A DNA stretch of 64,000 bases from Lanius collurio (GCA_020086605.1 JACBWW010000040.1:7281047-7345046); one strand, 5' to 3'. Counted from the stretch's first letter, positions 1-13,635 are shown. Notes: generated from the letters alone by a model not told the origin. Made by a program: numbers and translations.

Positions 1-1389
1 CAAATCCAAATTCCATGAGAAAACTTCCCCTCACTTCTCCATGATTTATAACACAGCAGAGCAGCAGCTTGGGGAAGACTGTATGCCAGTCTTGTCCAGA
101 CCAGTCAGGGGCTCAGGAGCGTCCCACCTTGACTCCTTCTGCCTGCACTTTGGTCTCTGACCCACACCCATATGATGAGAAATACAGCCCAACTGTTCAG
201 GGCTTGGAAGAAACTGCTGTTCTGCAGGCTTACTGTATGTATAGAAAACCATGCCAAGCCCATCTCACAGCTGGATTGAAGGGGGGGGTGTCACTGAGGG
301 ATAAATAAGAAACACAAGCCATGAAACTTGGTGCCATATCTCAGATTCTTCAAAGGCTTTTCCAGTGAAAAGGCAAAAGCTTTTCCAGTGAATTTTTTCC
401 AATTCTTAGAGCTCAGTTCTGCTCCGGTTTGGCAGGGCTGCCTATGTCCTAACTTGCCTCTTGTTTACTGTCTTTTCTGCTCTTGTTTTTATCTGTGGCT
501 GGCAGTTCACCTCACTGCTCCCAAATGTTTGGGTGGGGGGTAGTGGTGTCTTCCCCTCTCACTGTAAGGATAGCCAAGGGCTCTGATGGCTCTGCCAAGC
601 CAGGCACTGCAAAACTGGACTTCAGTTCCATCTTCTGGCTTCCTGAATAAGCACCAGCACCTCCCATTGGACTGAAAAGTCAGTCACGATATAGCTTGTG
701 ATAAATACGTTTTAACATTCACGGTCTGTGTGGTATTCATGCAGGTGGAGCCATTGTCAGAGGCCCTGGAGACACCTTGTAGAACTCACCACTGCTGCCA
801 CAAATGGCAAGCAGGGTTGCTCCAGCTCACACCAGAGAAGTTTCACATGTCTGTCAAAAGGCAGCTACAGATTGCGTGGAAGCTGCCACAACAGGAGCTG
901 CTCAGCAGGACTGAGCCAGGGCTCTTAGGCCTGAGGATAAATGGGAACTTTCATGGAAGCCATGGATCAATAAAAATGCCACCTTCTTGGACATGAGACA
1001 GCATTCCTTCATCCTGCCTTCTAAAAGCCAGGTAAGAATCCACCTTTCATTTTAATGGTCTCGATTTTGGAACTGCTTATATCCTCTTTAAGCAGATTTT
1101 GCCACTGCAGTGTGTCTTTGAATGTGTTTGTAACCAGGCTTGACACGTCAGCTGCTCCTCACTGTGGTCACTGGCATTCTTAATGGGCACTGCTGGCAGC
1201 TGCCAGAATGGAAGGGAGATGTTGCTCTCATTGTTTTGTTATTGAAATAAGCTGCACTGAAATACATCCTGGAATGAGCTGTGGAAAATATATAGCCTAA
1301 CAGCATCGATGCTGTGAATGATCTTAACCAGTTCTTTGGCTCAAGACGGAGAACTTGACCCATCGCACGGGTCCTGGGGACTCGGAGAT
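1..1389. other. upstream flank, no gene recognised
   Basis: No open frame here resembles a known protein, and the short frames on both strands overlap each other as expected by chance. There is a short direct repeat (a cttttccagtgaa core near 357 and again near 380) and an A/T-rich stretch near 1285-1300. The segment lies just upstream of the CpG island, so it may hold distal promoter elements. Nothing more specific can be supported. Confidence 0.5.
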
Positions 1390-1526
1390 GTCTGTGAGGC
1401 CACCCCGTCCCCGGAGCAGGTGACGGCGGGCAGGAGCGCGGAGCCCGCCCGACTCCGTGTCCCCGCTGCCCTGACGGGCCCGCCCCGGCCGGGGGCGGAG
1501 CGGGGGCGGCGCGCGGCCCGAGAGCG

Positions 1527-1536
1527 GCGCATGCGC
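1527..1536. promoter_or_regulatory. NRF1-type binding site
   Basis: The decamer GCGCATGCGC is a perfect palindrome and matches the consensus for NRF1, common near start sites of CpG-island promoters. It sits about 20 bases downstream of two GC boxes. Occupancy is inferred. Confidence 0.6.
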
Positions 1537-1585
1537 AGGCGGCGGCCCGGGGACAGCGGAGCGGCGGCGCAGAGGCGGCTAACGG

Positions 1586-1962
1586 NNNNNNNNNNNNNNN
1601 NNNNNNNNNNNNNNNNNNNNNNNNNNNNNNNNNNNNNNNNNNNNNNNNNNNNNNNNNNNNNNNNNNNNNNNNNNNNNNNNNNNNNNNNNNNNNNNNNNNN
1701 NNNNNNNNNNNNNNNNNNNNNNNNNNNNNNNNNNNNNNNNNNNNNNNNNNNNNNNNNNNNNNNNNNNNNNNNNNNNNNNNNNNNNNNNNNNNNNNNNNNN
1801 NNNNNNNNNNNNNNNNNNNNNNNNNNNNNNNNNNNNNNNNNNNNNNNNNNNNNNNNNNNNNNNNNNNNNNNNNNNNNNNNNNNNNNNNNNNNNNNNNNNN
1901 NNNNNNNNNNNNNNNNNNNNNNNNNNNNNNNNNNNNNNNNNNNNNNNNNNNNNNNNNNNNNN
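1586..1962. other. assembly gap (377 N)
   Basis: A run of 377 N lies in the middle of the CpG island. Open frames drawn across it are artefacts. GC-rich bird promoters often drop out of short-read assemblies, so the true first exon may be hidden here and the real gap length may differ. Confidence 0.99.
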
Positions 1963-4900
1963 GAGGCGAGGCGAGGGAGGAGCGCTGGGCGGTGCGGGGG
2001 TCGCGGCCGTCCGTGGGGCTCGCGAGGCCCGGTCGAAGCCGCTCCCGCGGGAGCGGGCGGGCCGGGCCCAGCCGAGCCTCGGTGGCCGCCGGTGCCGCGG
2101 GGCAGCGTTCTCCCCGCCTCGGTCGCAGCCGGTGCTCTCACCTTCGGCCCCTTTACCTGCCAAGGGCGACCGGGCCGGTTCGATCCCCGCGGGCGCTGGG
2201 CTGGGGACCCAGCTGGTGTCCGTGCCGCCACCTCCCAGTCCACTCCGGTGTCACGGACTCGCGATGGGAGCGCGGTGCGGTGCGAGCCCGTGGCGCGGCC
2301 CCGGCCCTGGCGCTGCTGCGGCAGCGCACGCCGTGGTCAGGACTCCAGCCCCTGCTGCATGAGGAGCCCTCCGCCCGGGCATCCGCTCCCTTTGCTGACT
2401 GGAACAGGGGCTCCTGGGGCCTGAAAGGCGGGCACGCAGTGCATGTCTTGCTGCACCCTCTTCTGAAATATTTCCGCGCAAGTATTATGGCATAAGGTTC
2501 TTTTAGATCACACAGGTGTGATTTGGTGGATGTGGTAGAGCAGACGGTGTATTTTCCTCTGTGAACTCGTCTTCTCATCTTTTCAGGGTACTCACCTCTC
2601 CTTTGCTTTATTTGCTGATTTCCCAAAGTGTAACTCTTAAGCCCTGTTAAATGAGGAACGTCTTTATGTGCCTTTGCCAGCCCAGCTGAGCTGATGAGGA
2701 GTGAGCAGAACAGAATTTCCATGAGGTATTTGCGGGACAGCAGAAGCCCCGGGGGTTAGCAGGACAGTGCTGGCCGGAGCCCTTTCTTCCTCTGAGGATA
2801 GCTTGAGGTAACAGCTGAGAGGCTGGTCGGGTGAGTGTAGTTGATGATACCTGTAGGTGTCATCAGGTAGTGTCTGTGTGTGCTGGGTGGGGGCTGGAAG
2901 GCCGATGGAGCAGCGCAAGGACTCAACAGCCTCAACAGCCGTTACTCTGCTGCTCCACAGCAGCTCTGTCTTCGATTCAGCTGTGGCTGTGCTGGTTCAG
3001 TGAGAAATTCTGTATTTTGTTGTGGTAAAAGTATGCCAGTATAGCTATGGAACCAAGCCCTTGACTTTCCTCAGGCCAGATCTATATTAAGGCTCATTAG
3101 TTTTAGCTTTGTTTAGCTCCAAAAATACCAGTTGCTTACTTGGGGCTTGACTATTTAATTAGATCAGCGGGAGGAAGAGGGATGAGGCTATGCTAGCTGG
3201 GAGTCTGTTGGCAGCCAGTGGTGCTGGCACAGCTGGATACAGTGTGTTGGGGTGCTCTTGTGGGTGACTGTGGTACATCACTCTGTCACCCTGTTGCACT
3301 CCCAGCCAGCTCAGTGTCTCTCACTCCACCTCCAGGAGAGTGGTTGTGCTGTCTGGGTGTCCCCTCCTTCCACCTTTGCTGAGGCATTTGGTGAGTGGAC
3401 AGCTGGACAGGTGTTCTGGTATGTGGCTGACACGACCAGGAGAGGTGGCTCCTGTTGCTCGTGGTGTAGAAGGAGACTAGCTCTTCTACCTAGCTATTGG
3501 GGCATTCTTGCCTTGTTTTCAAAGCTAGTTCAAGCCATCGTTACTGAGAGACTGAATGAACAGTAGGGTGACTGAATTTTTTTCAGAAGGGACCTAGTGC
3601 TTTAAGAAAAAGAAGAACAGTGCTGTTTCTGTAGCAGTTAGAGAGCTGCTGTTATGTACGAGAATAATGTGGCTGTCACATTGCAGCGATAAGTGAGGTA
3701 ATTCATCTCCCATCAGCAGCAGGGGATTGATGGAGTACTGTATGGAGTAGATATGGACTCAGTTCTTTTCTTAGTATCTCGCTAAACCCCAGCCACAGTT
3801 CATTGGCCCTGTAGGATCATTAAGAGGCTCTGTGTCAGGAGGAGAAAGGGGATCAACAGCAAAATTGTGCTCTTAACTTGCAGATTTGGTGACTTCAAAC
3901 ATTAGTGGAGCAACATACAGAAAACTGGTTCTGTGATCAAATGTATTGCAGGCTCTGTAGTTGTGCAGGACTTGCCTGTGGCTGTAATAAATACTTGGCA
4001 TACCATACTGATCTCAAGAGTAAGAGGTTTAAGAGTAAGAGGATTTATGTACCTCTAATATGCAATTGGAGATTTATCAAGATGTGTCTCAAGAAATTCT
4101 CTAAAGTTCCTCAATGAAGAGTTGCTGTGGAGAGAATGCTACGTAGAGTCAAGCATGCCAGTTACAATTTGTTTTGTTTCAGTCACGTATTATTTGGTTG
4201 GTAATTCCTGTCAGGAGAGGGGTTGGAAGTGTAACTGAATATATGGTACCCTGTGTTAAATTGAATCATTGTGTAGTAAAACACAGAGGTGTTGTAGTAT
4301 GAATTGGATGGATATGAGGGTCTAGTTTTCCAGAATATGTCTTACTTCAGAGCACTGAAAATAAATTATTCCTGACACATAAAATGCTACATCGAGACAC
4401 TTAATGCAATATGCTTCTCCCTTGTCTTCTCATGGAGCACATTACTGGCAGCTAGAAAGGAGGTCATGTCTGCTTCTTAGCATTCGTGGTGCTTGTGATC
4501 CAGAGTAGGACTGCTGTGGACATTTCTGGTACTGATACTCTACCACCTGCAGTTACCCCGTGCTGAGGTGCTCTGGTTCAACTTACCATACATGTTCAGG
4601 AGTCCTCAGCGTATGCAGCTAGGGCAGGACAAGGAGAAAGAGCTGTCAGGGGCACGGAATTTTCTTTGTCTCAGCTGCTGTGAGCCATGACAAGGTTTGT
4701 TTGTGGAAGGGCAGCTGCTGCTGCTTCGCATTCTTGGCTCTAGAGTCTGAAGTGTGTAACTGCTGTGATCCTGCTTTTGGTGTGGGCCCTGTGTGATCCT
4801 TACTTGGCAGGGGAGATGTGCTGTGCTATAACCCAGCCTGTGTTAATTTGGCTTTGAGGACCTTTTTGTAGATGGACCACGACAAACACATACAGTTCTT

Positions 4901-7900
4901 TCTCTGCCTCCTTGTTCCACGAGGCTGCCACAGAAATGACAGGTGGTGGTGAAGGACCTGCCACGCATCACAGCAGTCCATGGCTGCTTCCATGCTGGAC
5001 ATTCTGCCCCAAAAAGCATCCCCTGTCTCAGCTGATGATGTGATTGGTGAGACAGAGACAGAGGCCTGTGCGGTGTGGAAGCACAGGTCCTTTTCTCATT
5101 GGGATGTTGTGCTGCTGGGAAAAGTGTGTGTAAAGTGCATGCCTGCTGCTCTGTGCCCGAGCAGGCAGGGCAAGAGTTTTGACATGGAAGTATTCACAGC
5201 TGTCTTGTTTCAGCTGAGGGTTGCTGCCTGAAGTTTCCAGCCAAAACAAAAAACTTAGTAATATAGCATAGCATTCCCAGGTTATCTAGTGCTTGTGAAG
5301 TCCATTCTTTGTGAGGATCATTCTTTTGTCAAAGGAGGGTGGGCCTAGTTCTCCTCTGTTGACAGTAAGTTTTATGCTTTATTGACTTCAGGGGAGTTGC
5401 TTCTGAATTTATGCTGTTGTCAATGCTGAATCAGGCCCAAGAGCTTGGTTTTATCCTTGTAACCTTTGGTTGCCTAATGTAGATCTTATGAGCCTGCATA
5501 CACAGAACCCATTGTTTACTTTTTAAAGTAAAATTGAAAATTTTGCAGGATGGCTAAAGCCGTATTTCTGGCTTGGGATCAGCAGAGAGAAACTATACAT
5601 AAAGGAAAAGAAATTGTGGAGCTGCAGTTACATTCTGTCAGTAGGTTCATTTTGTTTTTTTGGAAATGCTGATCTGAACAATTAGCTCAGTTGAAAATTG
5701 TTGTGCATTAATGCTGTACTGTTCCCTTTGGAGCTGGTAAGGATTCCTCCATCAGCATGAATATGGGAGAGGAGTATGAAGATGGTGGTGTGAAAGTAGC
5801 AAAAGGAAGTTACTGGAGTCCTACCAGTCCTCTGGCAGGAGTAGCAGTATTTTGTGGTATGTAATCATCATATACTGTTTGGAATTAGTGCCCCTGTTTG
5901 TGCTGGGTGTTGTGTGAAAAGAAAGCTAATGATGCTGCACCAGGGAGGATTCTGGTCTGTGAGCACTGCGTGTAACGAGAGGGTAGGATGAGAAAAGGGA
6001 AATGCATTTTTCCTCCTGATCTGGGACTGGGTTTTGCAAGACAGCCTTGTAAATGCATGTTCTTGGAAGGTGTCTTATCTGTAACTTGTCTTTGAAGAGT
6101 AGAAGCCCTGCTTTGCACATAAGCAGGTGTTGTCCTTCTGAGTTCTGAAAAGTCTGAAGTACTGGAGCGTTTTGTGTGGTATTCAGAATCTAAAGGACAA
6201 ATCTTTTGCTGCAAATTGCTGTTGCTCCATTACAACCAGCAGAGCACTGCAGATGACTCTGGTAAGAGATGTTAAGTCACCTTCCCAGCCTCATGTGTAC
6301 CTGCTTAGAGGCAGACGCAACTCTTTCCTGAGGGACTTTTCTCAAAAAAAAAAAAAACAAACCCAAACTATTCTTTCTCCTCACTCCACCAGCTTGGAAT
6401 GTGAATGTCATCTGGCCAGGTGCCCAGGACTAAATACAGTGCTCTAAACAAGGTCTCACAAGTGGCTTTTACAGGAAAAGAAGAAAACCCACAATAACCA
6501 GATACTTTTTTGACTTTTAAAGGGTTCTTTTTGTGCTTTGTTTTGTATCAAAAATGATGCTTGTGGCTTCTAGTTTATATTTGCTGAATACAAATCTGTG
6601 CTCTCCAGGAATTAACTCCAGGGCTCTTCAGTGCTGACTTTGTTGAAACATACATACTTGGGACATGAAAATAACCCAAAACCTTACTGGTTTTGCTTTT
6701 GGGCATGATATGTGTTGCATATGCTGACGTTCCCTTCTTAACTTGACTGTGGATCTGTAGCCTTGTCTTCCTCTAAATCCTTTGCTTAATATTTTCTCCT
6801 AATGGATGATGATTTTTGAGCATATGCCAAGACGTGTCTTTAAATGTGTTTGAGAGTGAATGTGTGGAAGGAGAGAGGAACATTGACTTGACTCCCTGGG
6901 TCGGGTGAGGACTTGGGAGCTGTGGAGCACGTGGGGATGGCAGAAGGCAGGCCTGAGTGTGTGGTCAGAGCAGCACAGGGAGCCAGTGCCCAGAGAAATT
7001 CTGTTCACAAGTACCCCCTTTTATCTTGCTGCCCTGCAGGTGCCTGGTCAGGTGCTCAGTGCAGAAGCCAGATGCTGTGGCAGCTGAGGGGTTTCTCCTG
7101 TGTGGAGCAGTGGACAGAATTCCCAGCTGCTGTGTTCCAGCCCAACCTGTGTGCCTGAGCCAGTGTGGTAAGGGGCTGCTGTGTACCCCAGCTTTGTGCT
7201 GCTTCTGTAAGTGAGCCTCGTGATAATTTTAACTTGGGGATTAAAGAAGGCCTGTACTGAGCCCTGGGGATGCCTGCTACCAATTTTGGGTCTGCCTGGG
7301 TGGGAAACTGCTCACCACCTTTTGCAAAGAAGTTAAGTTTTTAAACTGTTGTTTTGTTTGGTTTTTTTAATGCAGCCACAAACCAAAACCATAACCTTCA
7401 CAAAAATAAACATGCATCCTTGTGCCAGCTGGGGCCTTGGCATGCTTTATGCTGCATAACTTGCTGAGACTGTAATTTCCTAGGAAAGCAGTTAGATATT
7501 GGCAACTATGAAATGTCAGCCCTCAGTAAATGTTGTAACAAGCCATTTTAGCTACAGCTGGAGATTTTAAAAGGAATAATTTACTCAGAGTGTTCTTGGT
7601 AGTTAATGCAGGAATAAAAATCAGACTTGGGACACACTGAATAGCTTGGGAGAAGGAAGCAGGATACTTGTGGTGTGTTTGCTAAGGGCCACAACTGTCT
7701 GGATGCATGACTGGGAACCTTTAGGGTGCTCTAGGTTCTTTAGGTTGTATATGCACCTGTGCCACAGCATATCCCTGAATTTTTACTTAGGTTTTGCTAC
7801 ATCTGTATAGAGACAGCTGTTAAAATGATGGCTGTTTTGGAAGTTTATGAGAATTCAGTTTTGGGAGGTGTAAGGAGAAAATGTGCTGGTAGGTTGAACT

Positions 7901-8336
7901 TGATTGACTTAAATAGTAGGTGCAGTGAAACTCATCCTGAAGTGTTTCTCTGAATGTTAGGGCTGGGAATTGCTGCTGCTGAAGTCTTTGTAAACTGCTT
8001 TTAAGTAACTGGAATTTTAGAAAATTATGTTTGAGGAGTTAGGTAGAAAGGCTCAGTTCTAACTTGTATTGGTGTTCTTCATTTATGTAATATATCCTCT
8101 GCAAACCGTATTGCTTGGAATTTTTAGCAGAGGAAAAAATGAGTTCACCATTGAGCGAGCAACCGTCTTTCCTTTGGACAGTTCAAAGTTTCTATTTAGT
8201 GGTTCCATAAAAATTCTTGAATCGTGTTTGTTGCACCGATAGAGGCACAGCTCCTCCACTTTGGCAGGAATCCCTACAAAGATATTCTCAGCATCTGTTT
8301 TGCAGTATGTCCCTTTAAATGTTTAACTTTATTGCA

Positions 8337-8350
8337 TTTTTTTTTTTTTT
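8337..8350. repeat. poly-T run
   Basis: A homopolymer of 14 T in otherwise ordinary AT-rich non-coding DNA. No flanking retroposon was recognised. Confidence 0.9.
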
Positions 8351-11219
8351 GCTAGAAGATTTGATCTGCCAAAGTAAATATTTGGGTATTTTTATAGTGC
8401 AGGTTTATTTTTTGATGTCTATATGAAAAATATTATTTCATCCCTTGGTATTTCGTGAATGACTGAGCATATGTTAGCTATCACTTATGGTGATACACCA
8501 TGACAGCTATGGTGTGTTTGCATGTGGTTTACAACAGCTCTGGAAGCCAGAGAATGGTTTTAGCTGGATCCTGTGTGATTTGATCCTTGCTGGAGTGGGG
8601 TGCTCCCATGTGCACGGCCTCTTGGCACACACACAGGGCACCTTCCTGGGCTGCTGGTGGCCTTCTGTTTGCCATGTTGCTTTCACTACTCCACAGTGAG
8701 CTGGAGGAGGCAGCTGCTTTTTTCCCCTTTTTTAGTACAACACTCACTCTGAAAGCTACATCTAAATTCAACCTTTTAATGAAGGTTTATTTCAGGGCAA
8801 GGAGTGCATAATACTGTGGCGGTTCCACTGATGCTCTGTGTGTTGCTTTTCATTGCTTTATGTGCTGTAAGAACATACAGTGGGTGAGAGTTGTTTTTCA
8901 GTAGTTACTATCAATATTCTAATCATGGCTAGAAGAATATTAATTCACCTCATCTCAGTAATGTTCCTGGCAGGCTTTTGGCTGCATCACTGAATACAGG
9001 ACTAAAAACTAAGGAAGTCTTGGGCCTTGGGGTTAGCTGGGTGGTATGTTTACCTCAGGGTTACTGGATTGAGACCCTAACTTGAAAGCAATGAATTAAA
9101 GAAAGTAGTCTCAGTATCAGGAGATTGTTTCATGCCACCTTTTGTTTCGCAGAGACCAGTGTTCATCAGTTTGGTTACAACTGCCACCAGGAGGCAATGC
9201 ACCAGTCACCGTGGGAGGACTCCTGGGGTTTTTGGGTTTGGGCCTTCCATTTCCCATGTGTGGCTGGGTGTTGTGTTCCCTGCACAGGTCTGTCCGTGGG
9301 GTTATTTCCTTTGCTGCATGGGATTGGATTGTAACGCTGCCTACAGGCATTTGCCCTGTGTTGAGGCAGAGCATGCCCTTGGGCCCGAGAGAAGGGCAAG
9401 ACAGTCTTTATTTTGCTAGGGGAAATCTTCACTTGATTTTACTGAAACCTGGTGCATTAGAAGGACAAGAAATTTTAGAAGGGTAGGTTTTAGGTTCAGC
9501 TCATTTGCCAGCAAGCTTTCCATGCAGCAAGATGTTTATATCTCAAATTTTAGCTATGTCCATCAGTTTTTCTCTGTTCATGTTTTTTTCTGGTTGATGC
9601 ATTTTGTTAAAATAGCACTGATTCAGACCAACACATAGTGTTTAACTCAGGAAACTAGGGAAAGGTCCAGACAAAGAGAAAACATTACGCCTTGTATACA
9701 AACTCACTGGTTGTATTCATGGTCTCTGACATCCATAGCACACGCCGTTTTGGTCTGAATGTATAAACTCTGAAGAAGAGTAGCTCATGTAAAGTTTTGG
9801 CAAAGTCGATTGTGTATGATGCCTGCAGCATGACTCTTTCAGCATTTTATGGACTCCTTTCCTTCTGTTCATCCACAGTCTGGTGGCTAGCATGGAAACC
9901 TGGTTGTCAGTTGAAAGGCTTTTGTCCCAAGCTGGCCAGCTTTTAACTGACAGCAATATGGTTCTTTTCTTGGCTATTTAAACCCATTTCTAGGCTATGG
10001 TCTTTTCCCTGCCTTTCAAATAGTCATTCACCCCAGCAAGGCTTAGATCTTCCTCTTTCAGATCCAGTTCAGCAAAGCATCTGGGCCATTGAGTCCTCAA
10101 GCCTGTGTTGTGAGTCTGTAGGCTGAGACTGAATTGCACATAGGATGGTCATCACTTCAAGGTCAAATCTTCCAAGGTTGCTTGTAAATGTCTGGGGCAG
10201 TTGGCAAAATTATAATTTCTTAGGGGCAGTTTCTTACATTGCAGCCTTGGTGGTGGTCATGGAATGGGAAATTGAATTGCTGCTTTTCCAGACCTGAGTA
10301 TGACAGTGTAATTTGTGTATAGGTGTGAAATGTGTTAGTGCAATGTTTCTGTGTGAATTGACTCTTGTGTTTTAGGACACTGGAGAAAGGTGCTTTTGTG
10401 TGGCAAAGTGCTAAGAGGCATGACATCTGTTTGAAGGTGCTGCTGGGCTTGGAATCCATTTCTGATCGAGAGATTAACAAGCAGAAATTGCCAGAAGTTC
10501 ACTGAACATGCAGGTTTCAACCAAGTAGCTCCTGCTGCAGAATTCTACAGTGCTGGTGACATGGTGTTTGCTGTACACAGAAGCAGTGATAGGAAGCTTA
10601 GGCTAAGATGTCGTTGGCAGAAAGGACAGAGCACGAAGAAGAAAGGACTTTCCGGAGTGGAAAGTGATTTATGTGTCCTTAAAGCTGGATTACAATCTGG
10701 ATCTCTTTGCATTGTGCATTGCCAAACACTAGATTCCCCAGACAAGAGAGGGACCACTGTAGTTACCTTCTGTTGAATATAACTTTTATTTGAAGGCCAA
10801 AAGGGGAAAAATTATTCTAGCCCTTCAAGCCTAAGAATAAATGTGGGAAGTATGTTGTAAGGTGTTTTGAACCATGATAGTGTGCCCCAGCCAAACCATC
10901 TTTAGTTATTCCTATTGGGACCCTCAGAGAGAGACCAGGCTGGAATTACCCCCACCAGCTTCACCTGGCTGTGCACCTTCAGCTTTAGCAGATCTGCTCC
11001 TGGAGGGTTTTTAAGCCCAGCCAGGAGGTTCAGTGGGAGAAAAGGAGAGGTGAGAGGGGCTTGTATCTGCCCTCTGTCCTGTGCTGTCTTGCTGTTTGGA
11101 TTTCCTGGCCTAACTTGGCTGCTGATCACTGGATGGGTTTTGTTTGCTGCCATCACCTTAGTTCTGCTTGCCTGGATCTGGAGCTTCAAAGATGAAAAGG
11201 GACTGAAAGGTAAACTGTG

Positions 11220-11810
11220 CTAAATTAAGAAAGAAGCAGCTGAAAAACTAAGTACCAAGACAGCAAAGAATAGGTAAAAAGCACTGTGCTGCATTGGATT
11301 AGGAACCAATTGTGTTATCTGAAAAATGTGTGCAGGGCTCATGGACAAGATAGAGGAATCAATCAAGAAATGTGTAGTCTCGTGCACAGCAATTGTAAAA
11401 TGTGTAAGTACTGTGTTAAGTAAAAGTAGGTAAAATATGTAAGTATGTATAAGTAGAGAAAATGTATAAGTAAGTATATAGTTAGGTATATGCATAGTAA
11501 TGTATAAGGAGTGTATTAAGAATAAGTTGTAAAAAGTGTAAGTTGGTAAAACATGTTAGTACTGTGTTATGTCAGAGTTGTGAGACGTGTGAGTGCAGTG
11601 TATTTTAAACAGTAAGAAGCTTCTGTGTAATCACACTGATTCGTTGATCAGAAGTGCTGAGTTCCTGCAGAAGTGTGAGCTGAGAGCAGTCAGAGTGGCA
11701 GCTGACAGCTGCTGCTGTTGAACTTAGGGTTATAAAGGCAAGCTAAAGGAGCTTTGCTCCTGCTTGAACCCTCAGTGGCATTAGGAAGCCTGGCTGCGTG
11801 TAACAGACCC
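11220..11810 (+). repeat. TAAGTA-rich repeat stretch, possible degenerate LTR
   Basis: Between about 11395 and 11600 the motif GTAAGTACTGTGTTAAGTAA and variants recur: TGTAAGTACTGTGTTAAG near 11403 and TGTTAGTACTGTGTTATG near 11555, with many GTATAAGTA copies between. Downstream is a TATA-like TTATAAAGG (about 11739), then a small hairpin AGGAGC-TTT-GCTCCT. This layout (repeats, TATA, short transcribed part) could be a decayed LTR in + orientation. I saw no AATAAA signal, clear ends or target duplication, so it may be only a degenerate minisatellite. Confidence 0.35.
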
Positions 11811-13529
11811 CATGGCAGGTAAAGGATGGCATGGAAGAGGGGACCAGTATGCTTATGCTTTCCTTGTTTTCAAGGGGTACTCGGCATCAAATGCCAGCTA
11901 ATTTCTTGGGGAGCAGGGGGTGTTGGCTTCAGCAGGGTCTTTCTGGGCAGCTCCAGTCCTTGGGAGAAATAATGGAATACACTTGATTTTTGTCTTTAGG
12001 GGCAGCTGATGCCAGCTCCTTACGGGGCACTGTTCGTGTTCACCTTCTCCAGCAGGCACTGGAATAGGACTTTACAAGTAGGGAGGGACGCAGGGACAGC
12101 AGACCTGGCCACATGAGGTCATGGTCCGCAAACCGTGGAAGATGTTTGCTTTCTCCTTGATTTGCTTTTTGGTGCTGTGGTTTTGAAACAAAGGCAGACT
12201 GACTGGGTACAAAAAGATTAATTTTAGAGCTGGACTGAGTTTCCCTAGCTCAGTCACAGCAGGTCAAGTTACTGGAGAGATTTGTGACTCCCCAGGGACA
12301 TGGGTTTGTGTTTGTGCAGGAGATACGTCATAGCTGAGGTACAGAAGACAGTAATGGACTTGTTGGTGTCTATTTCAAGAGTGGTTGATAGACTTGGAAG
12401 GGTTTATTTTCTTGTTGTTGATTTTATACAAAGAAGCGGTATAAAAATAGCTGGCACCAGATGTAGAAGCAATAAACCAGTGCTGTGTTAAGTCTTGAAA
12501 CTGTGGTATGTAACCTAAGAAATATTTTCACCTATTGGCAGCTTCCTCTTCATTATCAGCAGAATGAGAGTGATGGAATTTATTATCTGTTGAACAATTC
12601 AATTTTTCTTTTTTAGAAGGGCTAGGTAAATGTGCTTAGTCCGAGCTCCCCATATGCAGTGATTGCCAATGTTTGTTGCTGGCAGTTGTGGGAATCTTCT
12701 GGTACCAGTGTGTGTCAGTGGGAATTAAACCTAGCCTGTCATCTGACTGCTGCCTTACTTTCCGGGTTTGATTGCATTTGGTTCAGATCCGAAAGAAAAA
12801 AAGTGACACCAACAGACTCTGTCTGACTTACGTGCCTAACGTTAGCCCCCCAGTGCAGTAAACACGTGGAGTCACCAGTGTGTTTGGAATGCTCTGCTTT
12901 TGGCAGTACTTGGACCCAGTTTCACCATTTCAACCAATGAGGCTTACTGTCTTCTAAAAAGCCTATTTCAAAACATGCTGTCCCAGGAGAGAGAAAACAA
13001 ATTGTTTACACAATCAAACTAACATAGAAGAACTAACCACCCACGCTTCTTTCTTCAGCAGTTCCCCTGCTAGGAGTTTCTATGAACTCCTTAATCCAGT
13101 AAGGACAAACATTTTAGTTCTAATCAAATGGGTCTTGGTGTGACTGCTGATGCTGCTGAGGAAGGAAAGCTTGGCTATGATGATATCCCCTATCCAACTG
13201 GGGGATCAAAAAGAAGTTAGAGGACAGAAAAGAGCTCATCCCAAAACCTAGGAAGGACTTTCATTCCTCCTAGTCTGGAAGAAGACAGCCTGGCAGAGGC
13301 TTTAAGCAGTTCTCCTTACTGTTAGAGCCAGTCAGTGCTGAGGCATCAATTCCTCCCTCTTTATCCGCGGGCTGTATCTGTCCTGGCCTTTTGAGGGATT
13401 GGAGGAAAGAAGCGGATAGGGGCATTATTAGGGTGTGGTGATGGTGGTCCACCTTCTTAAATACAAGTGTGGTGGAAGAAGGGGGTTTATGCTCAAACCT
13501 GCATAAAGTGGAGGTGTGGAACGTGCATG

Positions 13530-13635
13530 GTTTCCACCTTATAGTGGAAGGTGTCCTTGCCCGTGGCAGGACAATTGGAGCTAGATGACCTTTAGGGCCC
13601 CTTCCAACCTAAACTGCTCTGTGATTCTGTGAATA
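13530..13635 (+). mobile_element. CR1 LINE 3' end fragment
   Basis: The segment has typical CR1 3'-tail wording: a GTGTCCTTGCCCGTGGCAGG core, then TAGATGACCTTTAGGGCCCC, CTTCCAACCTAAAC and the terminal TGATTCTGTGA type repeat. Orientation is +. CR1 is the dominant bird LINE and is usually 5'-truncated, as here. The left edge is approximate. Confidence 0.85.

Larger units (their letters stand above)
1390..2350. promoter_or_regulatory. CpG island, probable RIN2 promoter and first exon
   Basis: GC content and CpG density rise sharply at about 1390 and fall again by about 2350, in contrast to the AT-rich DNA around it. Two adjacent GC boxes (GGGGCGG) lie at 1491-1509 and an NRF1-type palindrome at 1527-1536. 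The island is interrupted by an assembly gap. It is the only such island in the window and lies upstream of RIN2 on the same side as its start codon. I therefore infer that it holds the promoter and a non-coding first exon of RIN2. No splice donor was identified, so exon 1 is not delimited. It could instead serve a divergent transcript on the minus strand. Confidence 0.7.

Noticed and set aside
1318..2424. 368-codon + frame and matching 300-codon - frame across the CpG island
   Set aside because: More than a third of each is undetermined sequence from the N run. The rest is Arg/Pro/Gly/Ala-rich, as expected from GC-rich promoter DNA read in any frame.
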